Shown: positions 47,891-56,859 of the stretch, in pieces
How the letters are laid out: every line of letters starts with the position of its first letter
How positions within the stretch are numbered: position 1 is the first letter of the stretch
DNA from: JBDHWG01 sp046328525
Lineage (GTDB): Bacteria; Chloroflexota; Anaerolineae; Epilineales; JAHCIE01
Assembly (NCBI GenBank): GCA_046328525.1
Contig: JAXLWK010000014.1
Coordinates: 1-64,000, forward strand
Length of the DNA: 64,000 nt
Direction of reading: 5' to 3'
Notes under the pieces: generated by a model
The model's database searches: none
Told to the model about the DNA's origin: nothing
What the model saw: only the letters and a program-made list of their open reading frames with translations
Made by a program: the position numbers and the translations under genes

Positions 47891-49718
47891 GGGTTGTGAG
47901 CGTCGCGATGCCGAAGACGTCAATGACCTGGACGGCGATGGTGTGCGGGCCGGGCGTCGCGTAGCGCCAGCCGATGTCCGTCGCCGTCGCCAGGCGGCGG
48001 CCCTTGCGCGTGCGGTAGCTCTGCCACTGGCTTCTGAACGGCCCGCCCACCTGGCGCTCGAAGTCCACCGCCCAGTAGTCTATGAAGTCGAAGGGCGCCG
48101 CCGCGGCCCGCTCGCGCAGGGCCGCCCCTTCCTTCGCCGTCGCGTCGGGCAGCGGCGGCGTGAAGCCGGCCAGCGCCACGTCCACGCCCTCCTCTGCGCC
48201 CCGAACAACCTCCACCGTCAGCCGCCCCGGCGCGAAGAAGACGGCCGCCGCGCAGTTCGGCTCCATGATCTCGCGCGGGATGAGCCGCAACCGAATCGCC
48301 ACGCCCTGCCCGGCTGCCATCGCCATCGCCTCCGCCGCCACCCCGGCCTCGATCTCCCACGCCAGGTAGTGCAGTTCCGCCGTGCCCCCTGCCCGCGCCG
48401 CCGCCGCCGCCGCGCGCAGCGCCTCGGCGGTGAGCGCAGCGTCTACCCCGCCGACGACCAGGGCGGGATGCCCCGGCCCCTTGTAGAAGCGGAGGACGGC
48501 CTGGCGGTAGGCGTCATCGGAGTCGCCCAGGCGGTCGGCGCGCCACCAGCGGCGCTCGGCGTCCCCCAGCGTGACTACGTCGAAGGCGCGGTATGGGCGG
48601 CCGGCCGCAGCCAGGTCGCGCTGCACGCCGAGCAGCCGCTTGCGTGTCGTGTGGACAGCGCGGCGGCCGAGGTCCACGCCGATCCAGCGCCGGCCTAGCC
48701 CCTCGGCGACGGCAAGCGCCGTGCCGGAGCCGCAGAAGGCGTCCAGCACCAGGTCGCCCGGGTTGCTGCTCGCCTCAATCATCCGCGCCAGCAACGCCTC
48801 CGGCTTCTGTGTCGCGTAGCCTGTCTGCTCGTCGGCGGCTGTGCGCGTCCCGAACCCCCGGATGTCATCCCAAACGCAGTCAATCGTCGCCGTGGCCTCG
48901 TCGAGATAGTACTTCTTGTACTTCTGCCCACTGGATGAGACGTGGATCAGCCCCTGCGCCTCCAACCGCCGGATCGAAGCCGCCGAGTAGTCGCCGAGCT
49001 GCACCGCCTTGTACAAGCGCCCGTCGGCGTCGCGGTAGCGGTACACGCGCGCCTGGTGCTCGGACAGCGCCCGGTGGGGCTGGTGGAACGTCCACGCCGT
49101 CGCGCTCTTGGAGTACAGCAGGATAACGTCGGTGTTGCGCGGCCACTGCCGCGACCCCCGCTTCGCCCCCTTGCCCGCTACGTCGCGCTTCCAGACGATG
49201 GCATTGCGGAAGCCGTCGCGGCCAAACACGTCGTCCAGGAGGCAGCGCAACAGGTAGTCCAGTCGCCAGTCGCAGTGGACGTAGATGCTGCCGGTGTCGG
49301 CGAGCAGATCCCGCATCAGCACCAGGCGCTCGTAGAGCATGTGCAGGTAGGCGTCGGGCGCGCGCCCCCACGCATCGCGGTAGGCCACTGCGCCGACGGT
49401 GAAGCGCTCCGCCGCGCCCCCCGCGTCCGCGCTGCCGAGGTGGATGTCCATCGTGTAATCCACGCCGACGCCGAACGGTGGGTCAATCGTGATGAGGTTC
49501 ACCGCGCCGCGAAACCGCTCCAGGAGGGCGGCCAGGGCGAGCTTGTTGTCGCCCCAGACCAGCAGGTTGCGGAAGTCGTCGCGGCGCGCGCCGCCCGGGC
49601 GCGGCCCGTCGAAGGCTTCGCTGGGGGTGAGGGGTGGCGGGGTGAGGGGCAGGCGCGGCGGGCGGCGCGCGCCGTTCTCGTCGTACTTCCCCGGCCAGAC
49701 AAGCTCGGTTTCGGGCAT
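47829..49718 (-). CDS. Solitary beta-class DNA methyltransferase (type III Mod-like)
   Basis: 629 residues. Motif IV is DPPF (residues 79-82, IDPPFGVGVDYTM). FxGxG motif I comes later (LDAFCGSGTALAVAEG, about 326-341), preceded by TGYATQKPEALL. This order defines the beta class (N6-adenine or N4-cytosine). DTGSIYVHCDWRLDYLLRCLLDDVFG is typical of Mod subunits. Residues about 345-629 are an additional region ending in a PKD-like strand pattern (PGPHTIAVQVIDVFGI). No restriction gene lies nearby, so it may be an orphan epigenetic or protective methylase. The start is the ATG at 49718; longer frames run into trkH. Confidence 0.9.
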   Translation of the reverse strand: MPETELVWPGKYDENGARRPPRLPLTPPPLTPSEAFDGPRPGGARRDDFRNLLVWGDNKLALAALLERFRGAVNLITIDPPFGVGVDYTMDIHLGSADAGGAAERFTVGAVAYRDAWGRAPDAYLHMLYERLVLMRDLLADTGSIYVHCDWRLDYLLRCLLDDVFGRDGFRNAIVWKRDVAGKGAKRGSRQWPRNTDVILLYSKSATAWTFHQPHRALSEHQARVYRYRDADGRLYKAVQLGDYSAASIRRLEAQGLIHVSSSGQKYKKYYLDEATATIDCVWDDIRGFGTRTAADEQTGYATQKPEALLARMIEASSNPGDLVLDAFCGSGTALAVAEGLGRRWIGVDLGRRAVHTTRKRLLGVQRDLAAAGRPYRAFDVVTLGDAERRWWRADRLGDSDDAYRQAVLRFYKGPGHPALVVGGVDAALTAEALRAAAAAARAGGTAELHYLAWEIEAGVAAEAMAMAAGQGVAIRLRLIPREIMEPNCAAAVFFAPGRLTVEVVRGAEEGVDVALAGFTPPLPDATAKEGAALRERAAAAPFDFIDYWAVDFERQVGGPFRSQWQSYRTRKGRRLATATDIGWRYATPGPHTIAVQVIDVFGIATLTTLTLDCDGATRVVLSPAGGDG

Positions 49719-49741
49719 GGTGTGTCTCTTGCCGCTGGGCA

Positions 49742-51127
49742 CTAGCCCAGGAGCACCGGCTCTTCGGGGTAGCTGACGAGCTGCGGGTGGGCGCGGTAGG
49801 CGATGGCCGCCACGATAGTGATCGCGCCGAGCCGCCCCCAGAACATCATGACCATGATGATGAACAGGCCAACCCGGTTCAGCTCGCTTGTGAAGGCGAG
49901 GCTGAGGCCGGCCGTCGCAAACGCTGAGACGACTTCGAACAAGGCCAGGTTGAGCGGCGCTTTGTTCGTCAGCAGGATGAGCCAGGTGGCGACGACCACG
50001 ATGGCGAGGGAGACGGAGAGCACGGCGGCCGCGCGGCGGACGGCGACGGTCGTGAGCTGGCGTCCGGCGACCTGGGCGTCGGGCAGGCCCTGGGCGTAGC
50101 TCCACAGGGCGATGCCGAGGACGGCGAACGTGCCGGTGGTGATGCCGCCGCCCATGGACGCGGGCGCGGAGCCGATGAACATCAGGGCCATGATGAGGAG
50201 CTGGCTGGCCGACGAGAGGTCGTCGAAGTTGGGCGTGCCCATGAAGCCGGCCGTGCGCGCCGACACCGACTGGAAGACGGCGATGACGACGCGCCGCCAG
50301 CCCGGCTCGTCGGCCAGGACGCCGCGCACGTCGCCGAGCAGCAGCCCGACCGCGCCGACGATGACCAGCGCCACGACGACGGTCAGCGTGATGCGGGCGT
50401 GCAGGGAGAGGCGCTGCCGCGCCTGGCGGTTGGACAGCTCGTACAGCACGGGGAAGCCGAGGCCGCCGAGGAAGATGAGCGCGCCCAGGATGACCAGGGT
50501 GATGGTGTCGTTCGGGAGGCCGAGCGGGTACGCTGGCAGGCCGGTAAACAGGTCGAAGCCGGCGTTGCAGAACGCGGCGACGGCGTGGAACAGGGCGTAG
50601 AAGGCGGCCTGGCCTTCGGGCAGCTCCGCCCGCCAGTGCAGCCACAACGGGACCGCGCCGACCAGCTCAATGACCAGGGTGACGATCAGGATACGCCGCG
50701 TCAGGGCGCGAATGGAGTCCAGGTCGAGGAGGCCCAGGGAATCGCGCAGGGCGAGGCGCTCCATCAGCCCCATGCGCCGCCCTGCCAGGAACAGGATGAT
50801 GACCGCCGACACCATGAACCCGACGCCGCCGAGCTGCATCAGCAGCAGCAGGACGGTCTGCCCCAGGAGCGTCAGGTCACGGCCGGGGGCAATCACCGAC
50901 AGCCCGGTCACGGTCACGGCGGAGACCGACGTGAACAGGGCCTCGCCCACCGTGAGCGGCCGCCCCGTCGCCATGCCCGGCAGCATCAGCAGCAGCGTCC
51001 CGAGCGCCGCCAGGGCCAGCAGGCCGAGGATGAGGCGCACCGGCACGGGCAGCGGTCGGCTCAGGGGCCGCGGCCGCTGCCAGCGGGGATACGGCAGACG
51101 CCGCGCGCGCGGCGGCGGCGGCGTCAT
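49742..51127 (-). CDS. TrkH/KtrB-type potassium transporter, membrane subunit
   Basis: 461 residues with four pore-loop repeats. The selectivity-type loops are visible: FTSVSAVTVTGLSV, FHAVAAFCNAGFDLF, FQSVSARTAGF and FEVVSAFATAGLSL, each with the key Gly. It moves K+ (or Na+/K+) inward. The ATG overlaps the stop of the TrkA-like regulator (ATGA), so the subunits are translationally coupled. The short N-terminus is Pro/Arg-rich. Confidence 0.94.
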   Translation of the reverse strand: MTPPPPRARRLPYPRWQRPRPLSRPLPVPVRLILGLLALAALGTLLLMLPGMATGRPLTVGEALFTSVSAVTVTGLSVIAPGRDLTLLGQTVLLLLMQLGGVGFMVSAVIILFLAGRRMGLMERLALRDSLGLLDLDSIRALTRRILIVTLVIELVGAVPLWLHWRAELPEGQAAFYALFHAVAAFCNAGFDLFTGLPAYPLGLPNDTITLVILGALIFLGGLGFPVLYELSNRQARQRLSLHARITLTVVVALVIVGAVGLLLGDVRGVLADEPGWRRVVIAVFQSVSARTAGFMGTPNFDDLSSASQLLIMALMFIGSAPASMGGGITTGTFAVLGIALWSYAQGLPDAQVAGRQLTTVAVRRAAAVLSVSLAIVVVATWLILLTNKAPLNLALFEVVSAFATAGLSLAFTSELNRVGLFIIMVMMFWGRLGAITIVAAIAYRAHPQLVSYPEEPVLLG

Positions 51128-51798
51128 GCTTCGTCCAGCATCCGCGCGACATCGGCCTCCGCGCCCAGGACGATGAGGCGGTCCTCGGCCTGGAAGGTGA
51201 AGTCGGCGGGCGGCGCAACGGTCGCCCCATCCCCGCGCCCCACGGCCAGCAGCGTCACGCCGAAGCGCCGCCGCAGGTCGCTCGCCAGCACCGTCAGGCC
51301 GACGAAATCGTCGGGGACGTGGCACTCGACGACGGTGTGGTTGGGGCCGAGGTCCAGGCGGCCGAGCAGCGAGTGGCCGGTCAGGTCGTAGGCCAGGCGC
51401 TCGCCGGCCTCTTGCTCCGGCAGGACGACGCGGTCGGCGCCGATCTGCTCCAGGATGGCCGCCTGCCGCCGCGTCGCCGCCTTGGTGACGACCTTCGCCA
51501 CGTTCAGGTTCTTCAGCGTGGCCGTGATGAGGACGGCATTCTCGAAGTCGTCGGCGATGGCGACGATGACGGTGTGATACGCCCCGATGTCTATGGCCTG
51601 GAGCGCCGCCTCGTCCGTCGCGTCTAGCGACACCGCCTGGGTCAGCTCGTTGGAGAGGTGCTGCACGACGTTGCGGTCCTGGTCAATGCCGAGGACCGTG
51701 TACCCGCGCTCGACCAGGGTGCGGCCCAGGCTCGACCCAAAGCGCCCCAGGCCGATGATGGCAAACTCCAGTTTCCCCCGCTGCCGGCTGCGCCACAT
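51124..51798 (-). CDS. TrkA/KtrA-type potassium-channel regulator
   Basis: 224 residues: RCK N domain with NAD/ATP motif FAIIGLGRFGSSLGRTLVERG (about 12-32) and IDQDRNVVQHLSNE, then an RCK C domain (about 142-224: VVECHVPDDFVGLTVLASDLRRRF, FTFQAEDRLIVLG). It gates the TrkH-like pore encoded by the overlapping next gene in response to nucleotides. First gene of the two-gene operon. The region upstream to 52076 is filled with repeats. Confidence 0.93.
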   Translation of the reverse strand: MWRSRQRGKLEFAIIGLGRFGSSLGRTLVERGYTVLGIDQDRNVVQHLSNELTQAVSLDATDEAALQAIDIGAYHTVIVAIADDFENAVLITATLKNLNVAKVVTKAATRRQAAILEQIGADRVVLPEQEAGERLAYDLTGHSLLGRLDLGPNHTVVECHVPDDFVGLTVLASDLRRRFGVTLLAVGRGDGATVAPPADFTFQAEDRLIVLGAEADVARMLDEA

Positions 51799-51816
51799 AC
51801 TCCCTCACTGCCTTTC

Positions 51817-51866
51817 GTAGTGACGACGTCAGCCGTTCTTTGTCCCGCAGCGACTGAAGAACCGTA
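51817..51866. repeat. Degenerate GTAGTAACGACTTCAG repeat
   Basis: GTAGTGACGAC-TCAG-CGTT and CAGCGACTGAAGAACCGTAC preserve the arm order of 30706-30760 with several mismatches. Confidence 0.5.
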
Positions 51867-51896
51867 CCGCATTGTTGCCACATGCCGCTGGCGGCT

Positions 51897-51925
51897 GTAG
51901 GGGCAGGTTTCAAACCTGCCTCTAC
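51897..51925. repeat. GTAGGGGCAGG palindrome
   Basis: 29-bp palindrome with one mismatch in the right arm. Same family as 24094-24122. Confidence 0.8.
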
Positions 51926-51931
51926 ACCACA

Positions 51932-51984
51932 GCCCGTCCGAGGCGCTGGAGATGGCTCTCCAGCGCGAGCACGATTGCGGCAAC
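51932..51984 (+). repeat. Dispersed repeat shared with 15923-15980
   Basis: CCCGTCCGAGGCGCTGG, GATGGCTCTCC and GCGCGAGCA-GATTG match the copy that lies in the PCu(A)C gene, on the same strand. It lies next to the palindrome at 51897-51925, just as the other copy lies next to a palindrome. Confidence 0.65.
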
Positions 51985-52076
51985 AAATAGTTGATCGTCA
52001 TTAAGTCGTCACTACCATCTCTCGTTCGGAGTATGCGTCAGGTCCGCCAATCGCGCAAGTCGCGGGGGTCTGGTCC

Positions 52077-52460
52077 CTAGACCTGCACCAGGTTGATCCA
52101 GTTGCCGCACGTATCGTCGAACAGCACGCTGCTGCCCCACTCCGCGCGCATCGGTTCGGACTTGAACCGAACGCCGCGCTGGCGCAGACGCTCGTAATCA
52201 GCCTGGAAGTCGGAGCTGAACAGCGCGGTCGCGGGGATGCCGTCGGCGTAGATGGCCTGCTGGAATTGGCGGGCCGCCAAGAGCGCGTTGGCTTCGAGCA
52301 ACAGCTCGGCGCCGCTGGCGTCGTCCGCCCCACCCACGGTCAGCCAGCGATACGCGCCGACGGCGACGTCCTGCTTCTTCACGAAACCGAGCACCTCGGT
52401 GTAGAACTGGAGAGCCTTCTCCTGGTCGTCCACAAACACACTTGCGATCTTGATCTGCAT
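52077..52460 (-). CDS. VOC-superfamily protein
   Basis: 127 residues: IKIASVFVDDQEKALQFYTEVLGFVKKQDV (first module), LLLEANALLAARQFQQAIYADGIPA, then FQADYERLRQRGVRFKSEPM and the final strand SVLFDDTCGNWINLVQV. In many relatives the last strand carries a metal-ligand Glu; here it is Asn/Gln, so metal binding is doubtful. The ATG at 52460 has a GAGGCGGAACC upstream site. It is of the PhnB/glyoxalase-like type and unrelated to the operon at 3761-4150. Confidence 0.85.
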   Translation of the reverse strand: MQIKIASVFVDDQEKALQFYTEVLGFVKKQDVAVGAYRWLTVGGADDASGAELLLEANALLAARQFQQAIYADGIPATALFSSDFQADYERLRQRGVRFKSEPMRAEWGSSVLFDDTCGNWINLVQV

Positions 52461-52910
52461 TTCTGGTTCCGCCTCCCGTGCCGACCGCGGCTGAGCCGCG
52501 CGGCCGCCCACTGTAACGATAACAACCCGTTGACTTCGGATGAAATTGAGTCTAGTCACGCACGGGGATTATTGCAACCAGGGGAGCACCCGGTGGTCTT
52601 CCTGCCGCCGACGGCGCATCCTCACGGATGAAAATGGCGCGTCACACGTCCGGCCGTCGCCTGGCACTCAAGTGCCAGGCTAAACAAACGAAGCCTGCTC
52701 AAGCAGGCTCGGATGAGGAGGGATGGACACGCAAAGGCGCAAAGACGCAAAGGGAAAAATCCCATTGTCTTTCTTTGCGCCTCTGCGCCTTTGCGTTCCT
52801 ATCTTCTTCGGCCACTCAGCCACCGACTTGAGTCGGTGGCGACGGCCGGCGACGACGCGGCCCAGGCGAACTTCGATAGCAGGAGTTGCGCTTGCTCGCC
52901 CGGTGTACGC
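52461..52910. other. 450-bp gene-free stretch of repeats
   Basis: It holds a palindrome CCTGGCACT/AGTGCCAGG (52660-52679), a palindrome AGCCTGCT/AGCAGGCT (about 52692-52709) and the large GCAAAGGCGC element (52729-52860). I see no convincing gene. Confidence 0.6.
52729..52860. repeat. GCAAAGGCGC palindrome element, extended copy
   Basis: The hairpin (52729-52796) plus the right flank GACTTGAGTCGGTGGCGACG match the reverse complement of 18283-18401. Here an extra CGGCCACTCAGCCACC is inserted, making a small GCCACCGACT/AGTCGGTGGC palindrome. Confidence 0.75.
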
Positions 52911-53417
52911 CTATATCGCGGGCACGGGTTCGGCCGGGGCCGCGCCTAGCTCGGCCACCGCCACCCCCTCGCCGGCCTGCGCCACCCAGCGGATGAGGTC
53001 GGAGCGCGAGACCAGGCCCACCAGGCGCTCATCCTGGAGCACCGGGGCGCGCTCGATGCCCCACGTCATCATCAGCCACGCCACGCGCCCAATCGGCTCA
53101 CTCACGTCCACGCAGATCACATCGGTCGTCATCACGTCGGCCGCTGTGTGGGTGTGGGCGCTCGCGTAGATCTGCGCCAGGCGGTCCGCATCCACCCACT
53201 GCTGGAAGCGCTCCGGTAGCTTCACCGCCGAGTAGGGGATACCCTTGTCCTTGAGGAACAGATCGCTCTCGCTCACGATGCCCAGCACGTGCCCACCCTC
53301 GTCCACCACAGGCACGCTGCCCAGGCGGTAGGTCGTGAGCAGCCGCGCAATCTCCGCGACCGACGTGTCCTCCGTCACCGTCATCACGTTCGTCACCATC
53401 AAGTCCCTCGCGTTCAT
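52911..53417 (-). CDS. Two-CBS-domain protein
   Basis: 168 residues. CBS1 is about 5-55 (LMVTNVMTVTEDTSVAEIARLL, GSVPVVDEGGHVLGIVSESDL) and CBS2 about 92-145 (VMTTDVICVDVSEPIGRVAWLM, ERAPVLQDERLVGLVSRSDLIRW). Stand-alone CBS pairs bind adenosine nucleotides and regulate partner proteins. It lies 39 bp downstream of nothing co-directional but is adjacent to htpX (which ends at 53457), so it may be expressed from the htpX transcript. Confidence 0.92.
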   Translation of the reverse strand: MNARDLMVTNVMTVTEDTSVAEIARLLTTYRLGSVPVVDEGGHVLGIVSESDLFLKDKGIPYSAVKLPERFQQWVDADRLAQIYASAHTHTAADVMTTDVICVDVSEPIGRVAWLMMTWGIERAPVLQDERLVGLVSRSDLIRWVAQAGEGVAVAELGAAPAEPVPAI

Positions 53418-53456
53418 TGTCTAGCGCCTCCACGCTGAGTCGTTAGCGATACATCC

Positions 53457-54341
53457 TCAGTACGCCAATGCCTGCTGCCGCGCGCCGCCAGACGCCGCCA
53501 GGGCCTCCAGGCGCGCGATACGCTCCTCGGTCGGCGGGTGCGTGCTGAACAGCTTCATCAAGCCGCCGCCGGTCAGCGGGTTCACAATGTACAGCGACGC
53601 CGTCGCCGGGGTGGCCGCCATCGGCGGCGCGTTGCGCGCCGCCCGCTCGATCTTCGCCAGCGCCCGCGCCAGCGGCAGCGGGTCGCCCAGGATCGCGGCG
53701 CCGCCTTCGTCGGCCTGGAACTCGCGCGCCCGAGAGATGCCAAGCTGGATCAGGGTCGCGGCGATGGGCGCGACGATGAGCAGCGGCAGCGCGGCCAGCG
53801 GGTTGCCGCCCTCCTCGTCGTCGCCGCCGCCGAAGCCGCCGAAGATCATCGCCCACTGCGCCATGTTGGCGATCATCGCAATCGCGCCGGCGACCGTCGC
53901 CACCACGGCGGACAGGAGCGTATCGCGGTGCTTGATGTGGGCCAGCTCGTGGGCAATCACGCCCGCCAGCTCATCCGGCGTCAGCGTTTGCTGGATGCCG
54001 GTCGTGACCGCGACAACGCCGCGCTCCGGGCTGCGGCCGGTCGCAAACGCGTTCGGCACAGGGCTGTCCATCACGTACACTTTCGGCATGGGCAGGTTCG
54101 CGCGCTGCGCCAGCTCGGCGACCGTGCGGTGCAGCCACGGCGCTTCCTCCGGCGTCACCGGCTTTGCCCCGCTCATCGAGAGCACGAGGCGGTCGGAGAA
54201 CCAGTAGGCGCCGAAGTTCATCGCCACGGCGAGCAAACCGGCCAGCATCATGCCAGTCGCGCCGCCCACCGCCTGCCCAATCATGATGAGCAGGACCGTG
54301 AGCGCGGTCAGTAAGGCGGTCAGTTTCAGGGTATTGCGCAT
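53457..54341 (-). CDS. htpX: HtpX-type membrane zinc protease (M48)
   Basis: 294 residues. Two N-terminal helices (about 7-45) are followed by the M48 catalytic site GVIAHELAHIKHRDTL (H131, E132, H135), a second hydrophobic pair (about 142-190) and the third-ligand region REFQADEGGA. It cleaves damaged membrane proteins at the cytoplasmic face. Together with HtrA and the CPBP proteins it adds to an unusually protease-rich window. The upstream 265 bp (54342-54606) show no gene. Confidence 0.95.
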   Translation of the reverse strand: MRNTLKLTALLTALTVLLIMIGQAVGGATGMMLAGLLAVAMNFGAYWFSDRLVLSMSGAKPVTPEEAPWLHRTVAELAQRANLPMPKVYVMDSPVPNAFATGRSPERGVVAVTTGIQQTLTPDELAGVIAHELAHIKHRDTLLSAVVATVAGAIAMIANMAQWAMIFGGFGGGDDEEGGNPLAALPLLIVAPIAATLIQLGISRAREFQADEGGAAILGDPLPLARALAKIERAARNAPPMAATPATASLYIVNPLTGGGLMKLFSTHPPTEERIARLEALAASGGARQQALAY

Positions 54342-54606
54342 GGGCTACGTCTCCTCTGATCGTCTTGCTGCGTCAGTTCCAATCGCACCAAAGAGGCATT
54401 TGTCTATGGTTTGCCCAACAGATGTCTGTCTCGCCGCGTTTCTTACGCGGGACGGGTGGCTCTCATCAAACCCTCATCTGGCCCGATAGCAATTGACGGC
54501 CACCCCTCATCCACCTATCATTACCCCAGACAATCCTGTAGTCACGACTTCACTGGAAGCCGCCACTACATCTCCAAGCTATTGAGCGCGACAAGGAGGT
54601 TGACGC

Positions 54607-56199
54607 GTGTCCACCCTAAGCCTGCAAGACTTGCCCCCGTTCCGCAACGAGCCGCTGACGGATTTCCATGACCCGGCGCAGCGCCAGGCCATGACCGAGG
54701 CCCTGGCAAAGGTCCAGTCCGAGCTGGGCCGCCGCTATCCCATGATCATCGGCGGCCAGGAGATCACTCTCGACGAGACCGAGAACTCCATCAACCCGGC
54801 CCGCCCGTGGGAAGTGGTCGGCGTCTTCCCCAAGGGCGGCGTCGAGCACGTGAACCTGGCCGTGGAGGCTGCGACGCAGGCGTTCCAGACGTGGCAGTAC
54901 ACGTCGGCCGGCCAGCGCGCCAAGTACCTCGTAGACGCCGCCGCGCAGATGCGCGAGCGCAAGCACGAGTTCTCGGCGTGGATGGTTTTCGAGGCGGGGA
55001 AAAGCTGGGCTGAAGCCGACGCCGACACCGCCGAGTGCATAGACTTCCTGGAGTACTACGCCCGCCAGATGCTGCGGCTGGCGCAGCCGGTCGAGCTAGC
55101 GCCGTTCGAGGGCGAGGAGGACGCGCTCCAGTACATCCCGCTGGGCGCGGGCGCGATCATTCCGCCGTGGAACTTCCCGGCCGCCATCCCCGGCGGCATG
55201 TGCGCCGCCGCCATGGTCGCCGGTAACACCGTCGTCCTCAAGCCCGCGCCGGCCACGCCGACGATTGCCTGGCACTTCCACCGCCTCATGACCGACGTCG
55301 GCGTCCCGCCCGGTGTGTTCAACTTCATCACCGGCCCCGGCCCCGTGCTCGGCGATGCCCTGGTGGACCACCCCAAGACGCGCTTCATCGCCTTCACCGG
55401 CAGCGTGGCGACCGGCCTGCGCATCCACGAGCGCGCGGCAAAGGTGCACCCCGGCCAGATGTGGATCAAGCGCACGGTGCTGGAGATGGGCGGCAAGGAT
55501 GCGGTGCTGGTGGACGAGACGGCGGACCTGGATGAGGCGGCGAAGGGCATTGTGGCGTCGGCCTTCGGCTTCCAGGGACAGAAGTGCTCGGCCGGCTCGC
55601 GGGCCATCATCCACGCGGCGGTGTATGACACGGTGGTCGAGAAGGTGCTGAACGAGGCGCGCAAGCTGACCGTCGGCGACCCGGCCGAGCCAAGCACGTA
55701 CATGGGGCCGGTCATTGACGAGCGCGCCTACGAGAAAGTGCGCCACTACATCGGCCTGGGCAGGCACGAGAGCCGACTGCTGCTCGGCGGCGAGACCTAC
55801 GGCCCCGGCTACTTCATCGAGCCGACGATCTTCGCCGATGTCCCGTCCGACGCCAAAATCGCCCAGGACGAAATCTTCGGCCCCGTTCTTGCCATCATCA
55901 AGGCGAAGGACTGGGAAGACATGCTGCGCATCGCCAACGGCACGATCTACGGCCTGACCGGCGCCGTCTTCAGCAAGGACGAGAGTCGGCTGGAGGACGC
56001 CGCCCGCCGCTACCACGTCGGCAACCTGTACCTCAACCGCAAGTGCACCGGCGCCATGGTGGGCGTGCACCCGTTCGGTGGCTTCAACATGAGCGGCACG
56101 GATACGAAGTCCGGCGGCCCCGACTACCTGCTCCACTTCACGCAGGCCAAGTCCATCGCCCGCAAGGTGGTCGCGGAGAAGGCATCCGCCCCGGCGTAG
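54607..56199 (+). CDS. L-glutamate gamma-semialdehyde (1-pyrroline-5-carboxylate) dehydrogenase
   Basis: 530 residues, as in the RocA/PutA-C group. The start is a GTG with AAGGAGG upstream. NAD site: IIPPWNFPAAIPGGMCAA and FTGSVATG. Catalytic Glu293 (VLEMGGKDAV) and Cys327 (FQGQKCSAGSRA) are present, with the family C-terminus GVHPFGGFNMSGTDTKSGGPDYLLHF. It converts glutamate semialdehyde to glutamate with NAD, the last step of proline or arginine breakdown. A proline dehydrogenase is not in the window. Confidence 0.95.
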   Translation: MSTLSLQDLPPFRNEPLTDFHDPAQRQAMTEALAKVQSELGRRYPMIIGGQEITLDETENSINPARPWEVVGVFPKGGVEHVNLAVEAATQAFQTWQYTSAGQRAKYLVDAAAQMRERKHEFSAWMVFEAGKSWAEADADTAECIDFLEYYARQMLRLAQPVELAPFEGEEDALQYIPLGAGAIIPPWNFPAAIPGGMCAAAMVAGNTVVLKPAPATPTIAWHFHRLMTDVGVPPGVFNFITGPGPVLGDALVDHPKTRFIAFTGSVATGLRIHERAAKVHPGQMWIKRTVLEMGGKDAVLVDETADLDEAAKGIVASAFGFQGQKCSAGSRAIIHAAVYDTVVEKVLNEARKLTVGDPAEPSTYMGPVIDERAYEKVRHYIGLGRHESRLLLGGETYGPGYFIEPTIFADVPSDAKIAQDEIFGPVLAIIKAKDWEDMLRIANGTIYGLTGAVFSKDESRLEDAARRYHVGNLYLNRKCTGAMVGVHPFGGFNMSGTDTKSGGPDYLLHFTQAKSIARKVVAEKASAPA

Positions 56200-56208
56200 G
56201 ACCAACTA

Positions 56209-56754
56209 TTGATTTTCTTCAACCCGGACCTGAACCTCATCGAGCTGGCCCCGATCTCGCTGGCCGCCGTCGCCCTGCGCACGTTCATCGTCTACGTGTT
56301 CGTCCTGGGCGCGCTGCGGCTGTTCGGCAAGCGTGAGCTGGGCCAGCTCACCCCCTTCGACCTCGTGGTCATCCTGCTCATCTCCAACGCCGTCCAGAAC
56401 GCCATGGTCGGCCCGGACAACTCGCTCACCGCCGGCCTGGTCGCCGCCTCTGTCCTCCTCCTGACCAACTGGGGCATTAGCCGTCTCGCCGCGCGCTACC
56501 GCCCCATCGGCAAGCTCGTCATCGGCGAGCCTGTGCTACTCATCCACGACGGCGAGTTCATCCAACGCAACATGGAGCGCGAGAAGCTCACGCAGGACGA
56601 GGTCCTCGGCGCGATGCGCGAGCACGGCATCGCCAGCGTCGAGGAGGTGGACATGGCGTGGCTAGAGGTGGACGGCGCGATCAGCTTCGTCCCGTGCGAC
56701 GCCGGCGTGAAGCGCACGCGCACGCGCATCCGCGGCCGCAAGCCGCAGAGTTAA
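56209..56754 (+). CDS. DUF421/YetF-type membrane protein
   Basis: 181 residues from a TTG start 9 bp after the P5C dehydrogenase gene. Three membrane helices (about 18-40, 48-66, 72-92) precede a soluble DUF421 domain with the signature FGKRELGQLTPFDLVVILLISNAVQNAM in the membrane part, then GEPVLLIHDGEFIQRNMEREKLTQDEV and REHGIASVEEVDMAWLEVDGAISF. The family is linked to spore coat and membrane functions in Bacillus; its molecular role is not known. Confidence 0.92.
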   Translation: MIFFNPDLNLIELAPISLAAVALRTFIVYVFVLGALRLFGKRELGQLTPFDLVVILLISNAVQNAMVGPDNSLTAGLVAASVLLLTNWGISRLAARYRPIGKLVIGEPVLLIHDGEFIQRNMEREKLTQDEVLGAMREHGIASVEEVDMAWLEVDGAISFVPCDAGVKRTRTRIRGRKPQS

Positions 56755-56859
56755 CAGAGTTCGCATTGCCCTTGCGACCGAGTGTCGTGTATCAACAGGA
56801 CAGGGACGAGCTTTTCGTTCCGTCGTTGTAGCAGTACGAGATTGTAGAGGAACCGACTT

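Noticed and set aside
49719..50645. In-frame upstream extension of the methyltransferase
   Set aside because: It overlaps trkH on the same strand in another frame and has low-complexity Arg/Pro composition. The ATG at 49718 starts the conserved protein.
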